Positions 40,701-49,483 are shown, counted from the first letter of the stretch. The stretch is 64,000 nt of DNA from JAFGOG01 sp034429215 (GCA_034429215.1 DAOUGI010000093.1:51160-115159); one strand, 5' to 3'. Program-made: numbers and translations. Notes: a model not told the origin generated them from the sequence alone.

Positions 40701-41981
40701 GTACGACGGGAAGGGGCTATAATCCAACCCCAGGAACCAATCGGGATGGTCGATCACCCAGCGGGAATCGATGCCCATGTGGTTGGGGACCATGTCGCTG
40801 GCCAGGCGGATGCCGCGATGCCAGGCACGGCCGGCCAGGTTGCGGTAGGCTTCCTCGCCGCCCAGATCGGCGGCGATCTGATAGTCGAACAGTGAATAGG
40901 CCGAGGCCACCGCCTCGGGATTGCCCATAATCTGCTTGATCTGCTGCGATGCCCGGCTGCGCTCCCACAGGCCGATCAGCCACAGCCCGCTGAATCCCCA
41001 GCGCGCCAGCGTGTCCAGCTCTTCGTTGGGGATCTGATCCAGGTGAAAGATCGGGCGCTCGTACTTTTTCGTAAGCTGATCCAGCCATACATAAGCGCTC
41101 TTGGCCACCATGACCAGACGGGGCATCCAGTCGCGGTCAGGGCTGTAGCGGGCCGGCTCGCCCTCTGGCCCGCCATCCAGGCCTAGCCTGGCATAATCCA
41201 TCACCACGGCCGGGCCGGGCCCGGCAAAAGAGAGCTTTTCCTCTTCCTTGAGCAGATCGAGTCCGGTGAGCAGCCGGTCCAGGTACTCACCGAGCAGCGA
41301 CGCCCACTTCTCGCGCATATACTTTAGCTGGCCGCCAAGCGACAGCGGCACGGCGACGGCCGGACTGCGCAGCATCTCGACCAGGTTTTGACCCTCCGGC
41401 CCAAATTTGGGTTGGGTGTCGAGGAATCGCCGCAGCAGGTAAATGATCTGGAGGTAAGCCGAGTCCCGCTCCAGGCCGGCATCGTCGAACAGCTCGATCA
41501 GGGGCGAGGCGGCCGGATTGGCATTGTCGAGCCACAGCTCGAGCATCTGCCCCAGGACCAGCTCGCGATGGGAAACGCCGCCCGTCTCGCCGGCCAGGTA
41601 AGCCGCGGGCGTGATCTCTTGGCCATAGACGGCCGGGGGCGGGAACTCTTCCACGACCTGGATCAGGGTGCGGTCCAGCGCCTCCTGGCCAATTTGGCCC
41701 GCCAACCACTGCTGCGCCTGGCGCAGGAGCTGCGGATTGACCTGGCGGCGATACAAGCTCGCCACGTGATCCAGAATGGCGTCGATCAGGGCCATGGCGC
41801 TGAGCTGGCCGGCCCTGATGGCCTCTTCCTTCGAGCCGCGCTTGTCGTTGATCTCCTGGGCAAAGGTCCGCAGGGCATGAACGTCGCCAAAAACAGCGCG
41901 CCCGTCGGCGGCAAACTGCGACCCGGCCAAGCCGTACCGGCTGCGCGCCTGGCGCGACACGTAGAGTTCGGTAGCTATCAT
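37746..41981 (-). CDS. Fused GH13 alpha-amylase-family protein / 4-alpha-glucanotransferase (MalQ)
   Basis: Single 1411-residue polypeptide with two glycosidase domains. Residues 1 to about 890 form a GH13-type part: a long helical N-terminal region (1-280), then ASDMVPNHMGIDS (region I), IRFDAAMTLAK with the nucleophile Asp (about 515), LLAEAFW with the acid/base Glu (about 579) and NFMNNPDEETS. From about 900 on is a complete GH77/MalQ domain: SGVLVHPTSLPGRFGIGDLG, VVRLDHFRGFEACW (nucleophile Asp), FIAEDLG and VYTGTHDNDTT. Together it would trim and rearrange alpha-glucans and release glucose or maltodextrin for phosphoglucomutase, encoded five bases upstream. No signal peptide, so cytosolic glycogen/maltodextrin turnover. 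The frame is uninterrupted, so this is a true fusion. Confidence 0.92.
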   Translation of the reverse strand: MIATELYVSRQARSRYGLAGSQFAADGRAVFGDVHALRTFAQEINDKRGSKEEAIRAGQLSAMALIDAILDHVASLYRRQVNPQLLRQAQQWLAGQIGQEALDRTLIQVVEEFPPPAVYGQEITPAAYLAGETGGVSHRELVLGQMLELWLDNANPAASPLIELFDDAGLERDSAYLQIIYLLRRFLDTQPKFGPEGQNLVEMLRSPAVAVPLSLGGQLKYMREKWASLLGEYLDRLLTGLDLLKEEEKLSFAGPGPAVVMDYARLGLDGGPEGEPARYSPDRDWMPRLVMVAKSAYVWLDQLTKKYERPIFHLDQIPNEELDTLARWGFSGLWLIGLWERSRASQQIKQIMGNPEAVASAYSLFDYQIAADLGGEEAYRNLAGRAWHRGIRLASDMVPNHMGIDSRWVIDHPDWFLGLDYSPFPSYTFNGPDLSSDGGVGIWLEDHYYNHSDAAVVFKRLDRSTGSTRYIYHGNDGTSMPWNDTAQLDYLNPAVREAVIQTILEVARRFPVIRFDAAMTLAKRHVQRLWFPQPGTGGAIASRSDHAMTKADFDAAMPAEFWREVVERVAQEVPDTLLLAEAFWMMEGYFVRSLGMHRVYNSAFMHMLKNEENAKYRASIQNVLEYDPEILKRFVNFMNNPDEETSVAQFGKDDKYFGVCTLMVTLPGLPMIGHGQVEGYREKYGMEYRRAYWDEQPDMDLVRRHEREIFPLMQRREIFAGVQDFCLYDLNGADGHVNEDVFAYSNVSPAGERGLVLYNNKYAEARGRIHTSTARLVSAEGGEPQLDRKTLGEALGLNGDNAHFCIWRDHVAGLEYLKSSRELCEQGLYVDLGAFKCMVYLDIREVADDAEGHYAQLAASLTGRGVPSIAEALAALLRPPSEEREAEPDAAEVKEELFPRGSGVLVHPTSLPGRFGIGDLGDAAYRLIDFLTAGGQRYWQIMPLGPTSYGDSPYQALSAMAGNPLLISLDQLIEERCLAPWDLDRAPNFPDDVVDFGPVINCKQQLLRLSYDNFNANAGDALRSELVEFCSTNSWWLDDFTLFAALKERHGGASWNTWEQDKAPAQRTGIATHQPEAVERWRIMAGEQIRFHQYVQFLFHRQWSGLKAYANERGIRIIGDVPIFVAYDSADAWAHPELFHLDDQGKPTLVAGVPPDYFSPTGQLWGNPLYNWDAMARDGYAWWIDRFRRAFQQVDVVRLDHFRGFEACWAVPAGEETAINGRWVKSPGGELFKTVGDALGSLPFIAEDLGLITPEVEALREECGFPGMKVLQFAFSDDADNPYLPHNYESNCVVYTGTHDNDTTLGWWKSTGEKERAAVRRYVGPAPFRVGDPGEEVNWALIRLAMISVARTAILPLQDLLGVGSEGRMNTPGRASGNWGWRFTSAMLAPGLAGRLKELAEASGRALNQSR

Positions 41982-41986
41982 CTTGC

Positions 41987-43663
41987 CTACAACCCCGCCG
42001 CCCCGAACGCAGCCGCCACGATCTCTTGTGCCTCGGCAAAGATCTTCTGGAGGTGATCCTTGCCGCGAAAACTCTCGGCATAGATCTTGTAGATATCCTC
42101 GGTGCCCGACGGCCTGGCGGCGAACCAGCCATTTTCCGTGACCACTTTCAGGCCGCCGATCGGAACATCGTTATAGGGCGCACGGGTGAGCTTGGCGACG
42201 ATCCGTTCTCCGCCCAGCTTCTGGGCGGCCACCATCTCGGGCGACAGCCGTTCCAGCGCCGCCTTCTGGGCCGGTAAAGCCGCGACATCGGCGCGCTCAT
42301 AGACCGGGTCGCCGAAACGCTTGGCCAGCTCCCGGTAGTGCTCGCCCGGGTCGCGCCCGGTCACCGCGGTGATCTCGGCCGCCAGCAGGTCCATGATGAT
42401 GCCATCTTTATCCGTGGTCCATACCGTTCCATCCTGGCGCAGGAAGGAGGCGCCGGCGCTCTCTTCGCCGCCAAAGCCAAAGGACCCGTTGACCAGCCCA
42501 TCGACGAACCACTTGAACCCCACCGGCACCTCGCACAAACGGCGGCCCAGGGATGCAGCCACCCGGTCGATCATGGAGCTGGACACCAGCGTCTTGCCGA
42601 CGGCCACCTCTTTGCCCCAGGCCGGCCGGTTCTGGAACAGGTACCAGATGGCGACCGACAGGTAATGGTTCGGGTTCATCAGCCCGACGCTGGGCGTCAC
42701 GATGCCATGCCGGTCCGAGTCTGTGTCGTTGCCAAAGGCGATGTCAAACCGGTCCTTGAGGCCGACCAGGCTGGACATGGCATAGGGCGACGAGCAATCC
42801 ATGCGGATCTTGCCGTCCTTGTCCACGGTCATGAAGGAAAAGGTAGGATCGACCCTGGGGTTGACCACCTCGAGGTTCAGACCGTACATGTCGGCGATCG
42901 GCTGCCAAAAGCCAACGCTCGCCCCTCCCATCGGATCGACGCCTATCTTGAGCCCGGCGCGCACGATGGCAGGGATGTCGATGGCGTTGCCCAGGTCTGA
43001 CACATAGGGCGTGACATAGTCGTACAGGTGGGTGGTGTCGGCCTTCATGGCGCGGGCCAGCGACAGGCGTTTGATGTCGTGGGTGCCCTCGGTCATGATC
43101 GCATTGGCCCGCTCCTGGATCGCCTTGGTCAGCGCCGTATCGGCCGGCCCGCCGCTCGGCGGGTTGTACTTGAACCCGCCGTCGTCGGGGGGGTTGTGCG
43201 AGGGGGTGATCACCACCCCGTCGGCCAGCCCTGTGCCGGATGTACTTGCCGGCCCGCTGGACCTGCCCCGGTTGTAGGTGAGGATGGCGTGAGAGATGAC
43301 CGGCGTGGGAGTGTAGCCCAGCCCTTCCTGGATCATGATCTCCTGCTCGTTGCCGGCGAACACCTCGATGGCGCTGGCCAGGGCCGGCTCCGACAGGGCG
43401 TGGGTGTCCATGCCGATGTACAGCGGGCCGGTGATCCCCTGCGCCTGGCGGTATTCGCAGATAGCCTGCGAGATGGCCAGGATGTGATCCTCGGTGAAAC
43501 TGCCCCTCAACGACGAGCCGCGGTGCCCAGATGTGCCAAAGGCCACCTTCTGCGCCGGGTCAGACAGGTCGGGCTCGGCGGTATAGTAGGCCGAGATCAG
43601 CCTCGGCACATTCACCAGCATGTGATAGGGAGCCGGTTTGCCCGCCAGCGGATGCAGATTCAT
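41987..43663 (-). CDS. pgm: Phosphoglucomutase (alpha-D-glucose)
   Basis: Phosphoglucomutase of the Escherichia coli Pgm type, 558 residues, interconverting glucose 1- and 6-phosphate. Landmarks: FGTSGHRGSS at the N-terminus, the phosphoserine loop GVVITPSHNPP, the metal loop GNDTDSDRHG, the sugar loop GFGGEESAGASF and the phosphate-binding RPSGTEDIYKIY. All catalytic loops are intact. A Gly/Ser-rich insertion (GRSSGPASTSGTG) precedes the serine loop. ATG 43663 has AGGAG upstream. It links alpha-glucan phosphorolysis products with glycolysis in this operon. Confidence 0.95.
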   Translation of the reverse strand: MNLHPLAGKPAPYHMLVNVPRLISAYYTAEPDLSDPAQKVAFGTSGHRGSSLRGSFTEDHILAISQAICEYRQAQGITGPLYIGMDTHALSEPALASAIEVFAGNEQEIMIQEGLGYTPTPVISHAILTYNRGRSSGPASTSGTGLADGVVITPSHNPPDDGGFKYNPPSGGPADTALTKAIQERANAIMTEGTHDIKRLSLARAMKADTTHLYDYVTPYVSDLGNAIDIPAIVRAGLKIGVDPMGGASVGFWQPIADMYGLNLEVVNPRVDPTFSFMTVDKDGKIRMDCSSPYAMSSLVGLKDRFDIAFGNDTDSDRHGIVTPSVGLMNPNHYLSVAIWYLFQNRPAWGKEVAVGKTLVSSSMIDRVAASLGRRLCEVPVGFKWFVDGLVNGSFGFGGEESAGASFLRQDGTVWTTDKDGIIMDLLAAEITAVTGRDPGEHYRELAKRFGDPVYERADVAALPAQKAALERLSPEMVAAQKLGGERIVAKLTRAPYNDVPIGGLKVVTENGWFAARPSGTEDIYKIYAESFRGKDHLQKIFAEAQEIVAAAFGAAGL

Positions 43664-43677
43664 AGATTAACTCCTAG

Positions 43678-44598
43678 TTAATAGACCGACGGCACAAAGG
43701 TCTGATCGTCCATCGGCGGGCGCACGTAACCCCCATCGCCCTGCCTGGGCGGCAGCACAATCGGCTCGGGAGTCAGATCCTCGTAGGGGATCATACTCAG
43801 CAGGTGGCTGATGCAGTTCAGCCGCGCCCGAGGCTTGTTGTCTGCGTTGACCACGTACCAGGGCGCCTGCTTGATGTCGGTCGAGGCGAACATGGCATCC
43901 TTGGCCTTGGAGTACTCCACCCAACGCTCGCGAGACTGGAGGTCCATCGGGCTCAGCTTCCAACGCTTGGTCAGATCGTTAATGCGATCCTGGAAACGGC
44001 GTTCCTGCTCCTGGTCGCTGACCGAAAACCAGTACTTGATCAGGATGATCCCCGAGCGGACCAGCATCCGCTCAAACTCGGGACACGAACGCAGGAACTC
44101 GCGATACTCCTCTTCCGTGCAGAAACCCATCACCCGCTCCACGCCGGCCCGGTTGTACCAGGAGCGATCAAACAAAACCATCTCCCCCGCGGCCGGCAGG
44201 TGCGGCACGTAGCGCTGAAAGTACCACTGCGTCTTTTCGCGCTCGGTCGGTGTGCCCAGCGCCACGACCCGGCAGTAGCGCGGGTTTAGAGGCTCCGTAA
44301 TCCGCTTGATGACGCCTCCCTTGCCCGCCGCATCCCGGCCCTCAAAGATGATGACGACCTTCAGGCCCTTGAACTTGATCCATTCCTGCAGCTTGACCAG
44401 CTCGACGTATAGCCGGGCCAGCTCTTCCTCGTACTCTTTTTTGGTCAGCTTTTTCGGCTCGACGGCTACCACGCCCGGTTGACTGGGGCTGTTCTCCGGA
44501 GCGGCTGCGGCGGCCTGTTCCTGGACTTCGTCTGGGACTGCCTTTGCCTTCTTGTCCTTCTTCTTATCGTCCTTCTTCTCCTGCTTTTTCGTGCTCAT
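43678..44598 (-). CDS. PPK2-family polyphosphate kinase
   Basis: Polyphosphate kinase 2, 306 residues, transferring phosphate between polyphosphate and nucleotides. A Lys-rich, low-complexity N-terminus (about 1-65) precedes the catalytic domain with Walker A FEGRDAAGKGG, FDRSWYNRAG (Walker B region) and the lid Arg residues in QERRFQDRINDLTKRWKLS. The frame extends upstream, but ATG 44598 with GGAGGGGGC is the natural start. Its position between gap and pgm suggests polyphosphate-driven NTP supply for sugar activation. Nucleotide specificity (ADP, AMP or GDP) is not evident. Confidence 0.92.
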   Translation of the reverse strand: MSTKKQEKKDDKKKDKKAKAVPDEVQEQAAAAAPENSPSQPGVVAVEPKKLTKKEYEEELARLYVELVKLQEWIKFKGLKVVIIFEGRDAAGKGGVIKRITEPLNPRYCRVVALGTPTEREKTQWYFQRYVPHLPAAGEMVLFDRSWYNRAGVERVMGFCTEEEYREFLRSCPEFERMLVRSGIILIKYWFSVSDQEQERRFQDRINDLTKRWKLSPMDLQSRERWVEYSKAKDAMFASTDIKQAPWYVVNADNKPRARLNCISHLLSMIPYEDLTPEPIVLPPRQGDGGYVRPPMDDQTFVPSVY

Positions 44599-44628
44599 TT
44601 GCCCCCTCCGTTTGGCATTGCATCCCTT

Positions 44629-44662
44629 CCTGGCTCCCTGGCCCTCTGGCCAGAGAGCCAGG
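44629..44662. repeat. Strong GC hairpin between gap and ppk2
   Basis: Outer stem CCTGGCTC (44629-44636) with GAGCCAGG (44655-44662). Inner stem CTGGCC (44638-44643) with GGCCAG (44648-44653) around a CTCT loop. The other part of the 200-base spacer (44663-44798) holds further short GC inverted repeats but no ORF that I trust. Confidence 0.65.
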
Positions 44663-44798
44663 AACTTGGAGATTGGCGAGAAGGGCGGGTTATCCCCGGC
44701 CACGAGGCCGCCGAGATCGCCTGCGCAATCAGCGCGCGGCGCAGGCGACCCTGCGCGTGACGGAAAGCTCTGCCGGGTCCGCCCTGTAAGCCTGTGTG

Positions 44799-45794
44799 CT
44801 ACACGGCGATCCGAGCCGCAGTCTCGGCCAGGCGGGTGGCGTAGCCCATCTCGTTGTCATACCAAGCTGCCACCGACAGCATCTCTTCCTGGACGGCGGT
44901 CAGCGGCAGGTCGACGATCGACGAGTGCGGGTCGCCGACGATGCGGGACGAAGCCCATTCCTCTTCCAGCACGCCCATGACCCCCTTCAGCGGCGGCTGG
45001 GCAGCCGCTTTGCGAAAGGCATCGTTGACCTCTTGAACCGTCACCCGACGCTCGGTCACCAGGTTCAGCTCGGCGATGCTGCCCGTGCGGGTCGGCACAC
45101 GGTAGGCCTTGCCGGTGATCTTGAGCCCAGGCCAGATAAAGGCCAGCGCCCGCGCCGCGCCCGACGAAGAAGGAATGATGTTCTCGGTCGCGGCCCACGA
45201 GTCGCGCCGATCCTTCATCGGCTGATCGGTAAGCGACTGCGTGTTGGTGTAGGCGTGTACCGTCGAGAAGAGGCCGTACTTGATGCCAAAGTTCTCGATG
45301 ATGACTTTGACCACCGGCGCGAGCGCGTTGGTCGTGCAGCTCGCCATACTGATGATCTTGTGCTTCTCCGGGTCGAACGTATCGAGATTGATGCCCGGCA
45401 GCAGCACGGCGTCGCAGTCCTCCTGCTTCTTGCTCGGCGCGCTGACAAGGACGCGCTTGGCACCGGCGTCGAGATGGACCTGCGCACCGGGCCGGGTCGT
45501 CGCCCGGCCGGTGCAGTCGATCACCAGGTCGACGCCGAGCGCCTTCCAGTCCGGCAGGGCCTTCATCGAGTCATAGTAGGGGATCTTGCGGCCACCGATG
45601 ACAAAGCAGTTGTCACCGACGCCAACCGCTTCGGGCCAGCGGCCATAGTTCGAATCCACCTCGAACAACGCCGCAAGTGTTCCGAGGTCCTTGATGTCCG
45701 AGATCGACACCGGAACAAACAGGTTTTCCTTCAGCGCCACCTTCATCAAAGACCGGCCGATTCGGCCAAAACCATGAATAGCAACCCTAGGCAT
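44799..45794 (-). CDS. gap: Glyceraldehyde-3-phosphate dehydrogenase
   Basis: Phosphorylating GAPDH, 331 residues. N-terminal Rossmann motif IHGFGRIGRS, the NAD-site Asp in SDIKDL, catalytic Cys in SMASCTTNALAP (about 150), HAYTNTQSLTDQP and the C-terminal SVAAWYDNEMGYATRL. All active-site parts are present. ATG 45794 follows GGAAGGAGTATTTTC. The Asp after strand 2 (SISDI) suggests NAD preference. It lies 73 bases behind pgi. Confidence 0.97.
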   Translation of the reverse strand: MPRVAIHGFGRIGRSLMKVALKENLFVPVSISDIKDLGTLAALFEVDSNYGRWPEAVGVGDNCFVIGGRKIPYYDSMKALPDWKALGVDLVIDCTGRATTRPGAQVHLDAGAKRVLVSAPSKKQEDCDAVLLPGINLDTFDPEKHKIISMASCTTNALAPVVKVIIENFGIKYGLFSTVHAYTNTQSLTDQPMKDRRDSWAATENIIPSSSGAARALAFIWPGLKITGKAYRVPTRTGSIAELNLVTERRVTVQEVNDAFRKAAAQPPLKGVMGVLEEEWASSRIVGDPHSSIVDLPLTAVQEEMLSVAAWYDNEMGYATRLAETAARIAV

Positions 45795-45867
45795 GAAAAT
45801 ACTCCTTCCTTTCTTTTTGTCTTTTCGGTACTAGCAAACTGCATCGTCTACCACGGTCGCCCGCTTG

Positions 45868-47517
45868 TTAAGCATGCTGTCGCATCTGCTTATAACAGTT
45901 GATCAGCCCATTGGTTGACGCATCGTGCGACTCGACGATCTCTTGGCCGCGCAGCTCGGGCAGAATCGCCTTGGCGAGCTGCTTGCCAAGCTCGACTCCC
46001 CACTGATCGAACGAGTTGACGTCCCAGATTGCGCCCTGGGTAAAGATCTTGTGCTCGTACAGCGCGATCAGCGAGCCCAGGATCTCGGGCGTCAGCTTGG
46101 GATAGAGGAACGAGTTGGTCGGCCGGTTTCCTGGGAAGGTCTTGGCCGCGACCAGCGTCTCCAGCTCGGCTCCAGTTTTGCCCTCGGCCGCCAGCCCGGC
46201 TCGCGCCTCATCCGGCGTCTGGCCCTTCATCAGCGCCTCGGTCTGGGCGAAATAGTTCGACAGCAGCAGCGTGTGATGCTCGCCCAGCGGGTTTTGGCTC
46301 AACGCCGCAACCAGGAAATCACAGGGGATCAATTTTGTCCCCTGGTGGATCAACTGGTAGAAGGCATGCTGGCCGTTTGTGCCCGGCTGCCCCCAGACGA
46401 TCGGCCCAGTCTGATAGTCGATCTGCTCTCCGGCTTTGGTAACGCTCTTGCCGTTGCTCTCCATGTCTCCCTGCTGAAAGTAGGACGAAAAGTGCATCAG
46501 GTACTGGTCATAGGCCAAGATCGCATGCGATTGAGCCCGCCAAAAGTTATTATACCACAAACCGAGCAAACCCATAACTACCGGGACATTCTGTTCGAAC
46601 GGATCGCTGCGAAAATGCTCGTCCACCTTGTGGGCACCGGCCAGCAGCGCCTGGAAGTTGTCCATGCCCAGGTAGAGGGCGATCGACAACCCCACGGCCG
46701 ACCACAGCGAATAGCGCCCGCCGACCCAATCCCAAAACTCGAACATGTTGGCCGTGTCGATGCCAAAGCCCGCGACCTCTTTCGCGTTCGTGGACATGGC
46801 CACGAAATGCTTGGCGACGGCCGTCTCATCTTTGGCCGCTGCCAGGAACCACTTGCGGGCCGAGTGGGCGTTGGCCATCGTCTCCTGAGTGGTAAAGGTC
46901 TTGGAGGCTATCAGGAACAGCACTGTTTCCGGGCTGACCACCTTGAGCGTCTCGACCAGGTCGGTGCCGTCGACGTTGGACACAAAGTGGACCTTCAGGC
47001 CGGGCATGCCGTACGGCTTGAGCGCCTCGCACACCATCTTCGGGCCCAGGTCCGACCCGCCGATGCCGATGTTGACGATATCGGCGATCGGCTTGCCGGT
47101 GTAGCCCTTCCATGCCCCCGAGCGGACGGCCTCGCTGAACGCCCGCATCTTGGCCAGCACCGTGTTGATTCCGGGCATCACATCCTTGCCGTCCACCAGG
47201 ATCGGCCGGTTCGAGCGGTTGCGCAGCGCGACGTGGAGCACGGCCCGGTTCTCGGTGTTGTTGTACTTGAGGCCGGTGAACATCGCCTCCATCTTGTCCG
47301 GCAGGTTGGCCTGGCGCGCCAGGTCAACCAGCAACCGCATCGTTTCCTGCGTCACGCGATTCTTGGAATAGTCAAACAGGATGTCGCCTACTCTTAGCGA
47401 AAAGCGCTCAAAGCGCTGCGGATCACGGGCGAAGAGGTCGCGCATGTGCACCTTGGCCATCTTGCGCCGGTGCTTTTGCAGCGCCTGCCACGCCGGTAGA
47501 TCAACAGGTCCCGCCAT
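45868..47517 (-). CDS. pgi: Glucose-6-phosphate isomerase
   Basis: Phosphoglucose isomerase of the long (E. coli) type, 549 residues. Signatures are NIGIGGSDLGPKM, the DWVGGRYSLWSAVGLSIAL stretch and GQPGTNGQHAFYQLIHQGT, with a C-terminal FDQWGVELGKQL. Catalytic Glu (GTNGQHAFYQ context), His and Lys regions are intact. ATG 47517 lies after AAGGAGAGAGAG. It converts glucose 6-phosphate, made by the downstream-encoded phosphoglucomutase, to fructose 6-phosphate for the tandem phosphofructokinase. Confidence 0.97.
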   Translation of the reverse strand: MAGPVDLPAWQALQKHRRKMAKVHMRDLFARDPQRFERFSLRVGDILFDYSKNRVTQETMRLLVDLARQANLPDKMEAMFTGLKYNNTENRAVLHVALRNRSNRPILVDGKDVMPGINTVLAKMRAFSEAVRSGAWKGYTGKPIADIVNIGIGGSDLGPKMVCEALKPYGMPGLKVHFVSNVDGTDLVETLKVVSPETVLFLIASKTFTTQETMANAHSARKWFLAAAKDETAVAKHFVAMSTNAKEVAGFGIDTANMFEFWDWVGGRYSLWSAVGLSIALYLGMDNFQALLAGAHKVDEHFRSDPFEQNVPVVMGLLGLWYNNFWRAQSHAILAYDQYLMHFSSYFQQGDMESNGKSVTKAGEQIDYQTGPIVWGQPGTNGQHAFYQLIHQGTKLIPCDFLVAALSQNPLGEHHTLLLSNYFAQTEALMKGQTPDEARAGLAAEGKTGAELETLVAAKTFPGNRPTNSFLYPKLTPEILGSLIALYEHKIFTQGAIWDVNSFDQWGVELGKQLAKAILPELRGQEIVESHDASTNGLINCYKQMRQHA

Positions 47518-47589
47518 CTCTCTCTCCTTTGGCAGCCTACTACAGGTAGGTGGGCTCCCATTCCGGGCAGAAATTCCTGGGCCGGCCTA

Positions 47590-48321
47590 TCAAGGGGTCA
47601 GGGTCCGCCGCAGATACTTGATGCCATCGGCTCCGGCCGCGATCACCTCGCTTGCCAGCCCAAGGAACAGCCCATGGGCGACGATGCCTGTCCGGGCGTC
47701 CAGGCGGGCGCCCAGGCCTACCGGGTCGTTAATCGGTCCAAAGCTGCAGTCCAGGATCAGGTTACCCTGGTCGGTTATGAAAGGTCCCGGCTCTTTGCCC
47801 GAAGCGCCCAGCCGCAGGCGGACCTGGGCTCCCAGCGATTCCAGGTAAGCGGCCTGGGTCTTCCAGCCGAATGGGATTACCTCGACCGGCACCGCCCAAT
47901 GAGTGCCCAGAGCCGGCGACAGCTTGGACTCGTCGACGATGATAATCTCGCGACGGCTGGCCTGGGCGACGATCTTTTCGCGGAGCAGCGCGCCGCCGCC
48001 GCCCTTGATAAGGTTGAGCGCCGGGTCCACCTCGTCCGCGCCGTCAAAGGTCAGGTCGATCACAGGGTGATCTTCCAGCGTGGTGAGGGGGATGCCCAGC
48101 CGCCTCGCTTCGGCCTCGATCAGCCGCGAGCAGGGTACACCCTGGATACCGGTCAGCTCGCCGCGGGCGATCTTGTCTGCCAGGCCGCGCACCGCCAGGA
48201 TCGCCGTGCTTCCGGCGCCGAGACCCACGATCATGCCTGATTGAATATAGCCCAAAACCTGGTCGGCCGCTTGTTGCTTCAGGGACTGTGCCGTTGGCCC
48301 GGCACCCTTTCGCGACGCCAT
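47590..48321 (-). CDS. rpiA: Ribose-5-phosphate isomerase A
   Basis: RpiA, 243 residues, interconverting ribose 5- and ribulose 5-phosphate. Visible landmarks: GMIVGLGAGSTAILAV, LTFDGADEVDPALNLIKGGG (the Asp and Lys catalytic loop), LLREKIVA, IIIVDESKLSPALG and VEVIPFGW. The frame runs far upstream antisense-free but without similarity; ATG 48321 with AGAGGTG is the start. It sits between transaldolase and pgi within the pentose-phosphate part of the operon. Confidence 0.95.
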   Translation of the reverse strand: MASRKGAGPTAQSLKQQAADQVLGYIQSGMIVGLGAGSTAILAVRGLADKIARGELTGIQGVPCSRLIEAEARRLGIPLTTLEDHPVIDLTFDGADEVDPALNLIKGGGGALLREKIVAQASRREIIIVDESKLSPALGTHWAVPVEVIPFGWKTQAAYLESLGAQVRLRLGASGKEPGPFITDQGNLILDCSFGPINDPVGLGARLDARTGIVAHGLFLGLASEVIAAGADGIKYLRRTLTP

Positions 48322-48336
48322 ACACACCTCTGGTTC

Positions 48337-48357
48337 TCCCGGCGCAAATTGCCGGGA
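48337..48357. repeat. Intergenic hairpin between tal and rpiA
   Basis: TCCCGGC (48337-48343) and GCCGGGA (48351-48357) form a perfect 7-base stem with a 7-base loop, directly after the transaldolase stop. Confidence 0.6.
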
Positions 48358-48358
48358 C

Positions 48359-49483
48359 CTAGCCCAAAACCCGCTTGCGGCTCGCTTCGATCGCGCCCAG
48401 CAGAGCGGTGAATGCATCGGCGAACAACTTGACGCCCTCCCGCTCCAGCTCACCGGTGACCGTATAGATCGAGACGCCGAGCGTCTCCAGTTCGGCCATC
48501 TGCTGCTTGGCCTCGTCCACATTCTGTTGCAGGCTGCCGGGGCGCACCGTGCCATGATCCAGGAACGCCGCCAGGGTGGCCGGCGGCACGGTGTTGACCG
48601 TGTTGGGGCCGATCAGCTCGTCGACATAGATCACGTCGCTGTACGCCTTGTTCTTGGTGCCGGTCGATGCCCACAGCGGCCGCTGCGCAAGCGCGCCCTT
48701 GGCCTTGAGCGCCAGGAACCGCGGCGAGCCGGACACCTCTTCAAAGTAAGCGTAGGCCAGCTTGGCGTTGGCGATGGCGGCCTTTCCCTGCAAGCTCGCG
48801 GCCTTGTCGGCGCGGGTGCCGCCCTGATCGACCATGCCGGCCAGCAGGCCGTCCACCTTGGTGTCCACGCGGGACACAAAGAAGGACGCCACCGAGGCGA
48901 TCCGGTCCACCGGCAGCCCCGCGGCAACGCGCTTTTCCAGTCCTTTCAGATAGGCGTCGATCACCGCCGCATAGCGCTCGATCGAAAAGATCAAGGTGGC
49001 GTTCACATTGATCCCCGCGGCGATTGCCCCGGTGATGGCCGGCAGCCCTGCCCACGTCGCCGGGATCTTGACCATCAAGTTCGGCCGGTCCACGCGCTGC
49101 CAGATCCACTTGGCCGCGGCCAGCGTGCCCTCGGCATCCTGCGCCAGGTAAGGGTTCACCTCCAGGCTGACATAGCCGTCGCCCCCATTGCTTTCCTCGT
49201 ACATCGGCCGGAAGAGATCGGCCGCAGACTGGACGTCCTCAGTCGCGAGCTGCCAAAAGATCTCCTCCGCGCTCTTGCCGGCCCTGGCCAGGAACGTCAG
49301 GCCGACGTCATAATCGTGCGATTTGACGATTGCGTTCATAAAGATCGTCGGGTTGGAGGTGACCCCCCGAACCTCCCCGCGGGAGATCATCCCGACCAGC
49401 TCGCCGTTGTCCAGCAGGCTGCGCTGGATATTGTCATACCAGATCGACTGGCCGGCGGCATATAGTTGTCGTGCAGTGTTCAC
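48359..49483 (-). CDS. tal: Transaldolase
   Basis: Transaldolase of 374 residues (the longer bacterial/actinobacterial-type form), moving a three-carbon unit between sugar phosphates. Landmarks: GVTSNPTIFMNAI, LFRPMYEESNGGDGYVSLEV, the Schiff-base lysine in NLMVKIPAT, NVNATLIFSIERY and FFVSRVDTKVDG. GTG 49483 has AAGGAG six bases upstream; the open frame continues upstream inside the transketolase gene but is only a shadow there. It starts 23 bases after the transketolase stop. Confidence 0.95.
   Translation of the reverse strand: MNTARQLYAAGQSIWYDNIQRSLLDNGELVGMISRGEVRGVTSNPTIFMNAIVKSHDYDVGLTFLARAGKSAEEIFWQLATEDVQSAADLFRPMYEESNGGDGYVSLEVNPYLAQDAEGTLAAAKWIWQRVDRPNLMVKIPATWAGLPAITGAIAAGINVNATLIFSIERYAAVIDAYLKGLEKRVAAGLPVDRIASVASFFVSRVDTKVDGLLAGMVDQGGTRADKAASLQGKAAIANAKLAYAYFEEVSGSPRFLALKAKGALAQRPLWASTGTKNKAYSDVIYVDELIGPNTVNTVPPATLAAFLDHGTVRPGSLQQNVDEAKQQMAELETLGVSIYTVTGELEREGVKLFADAFTALLGAIEASRKRVLG

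Noticed and set aside
39552..40895. Plus-strand frame of 447 codons inside the GH13-MalQ gene
   Set aside because: Antisense shadow of a catalytic domain with intact motifs; no start signal or similarity.
45925..47397. Plus-strand frame of 490 codons across pgi
   Set aside because: Fully antisense to an intact phosphoglucose isomerase gene, with composition typical of a GC-rich shadow frame and no motifs.
48322..48555. N-terminal extension of rpiA to 48555
   Set aside because: The extra 78 residues read through the transaldolase gene in another frame, and a good ribosome site precedes the ATG at 48321.
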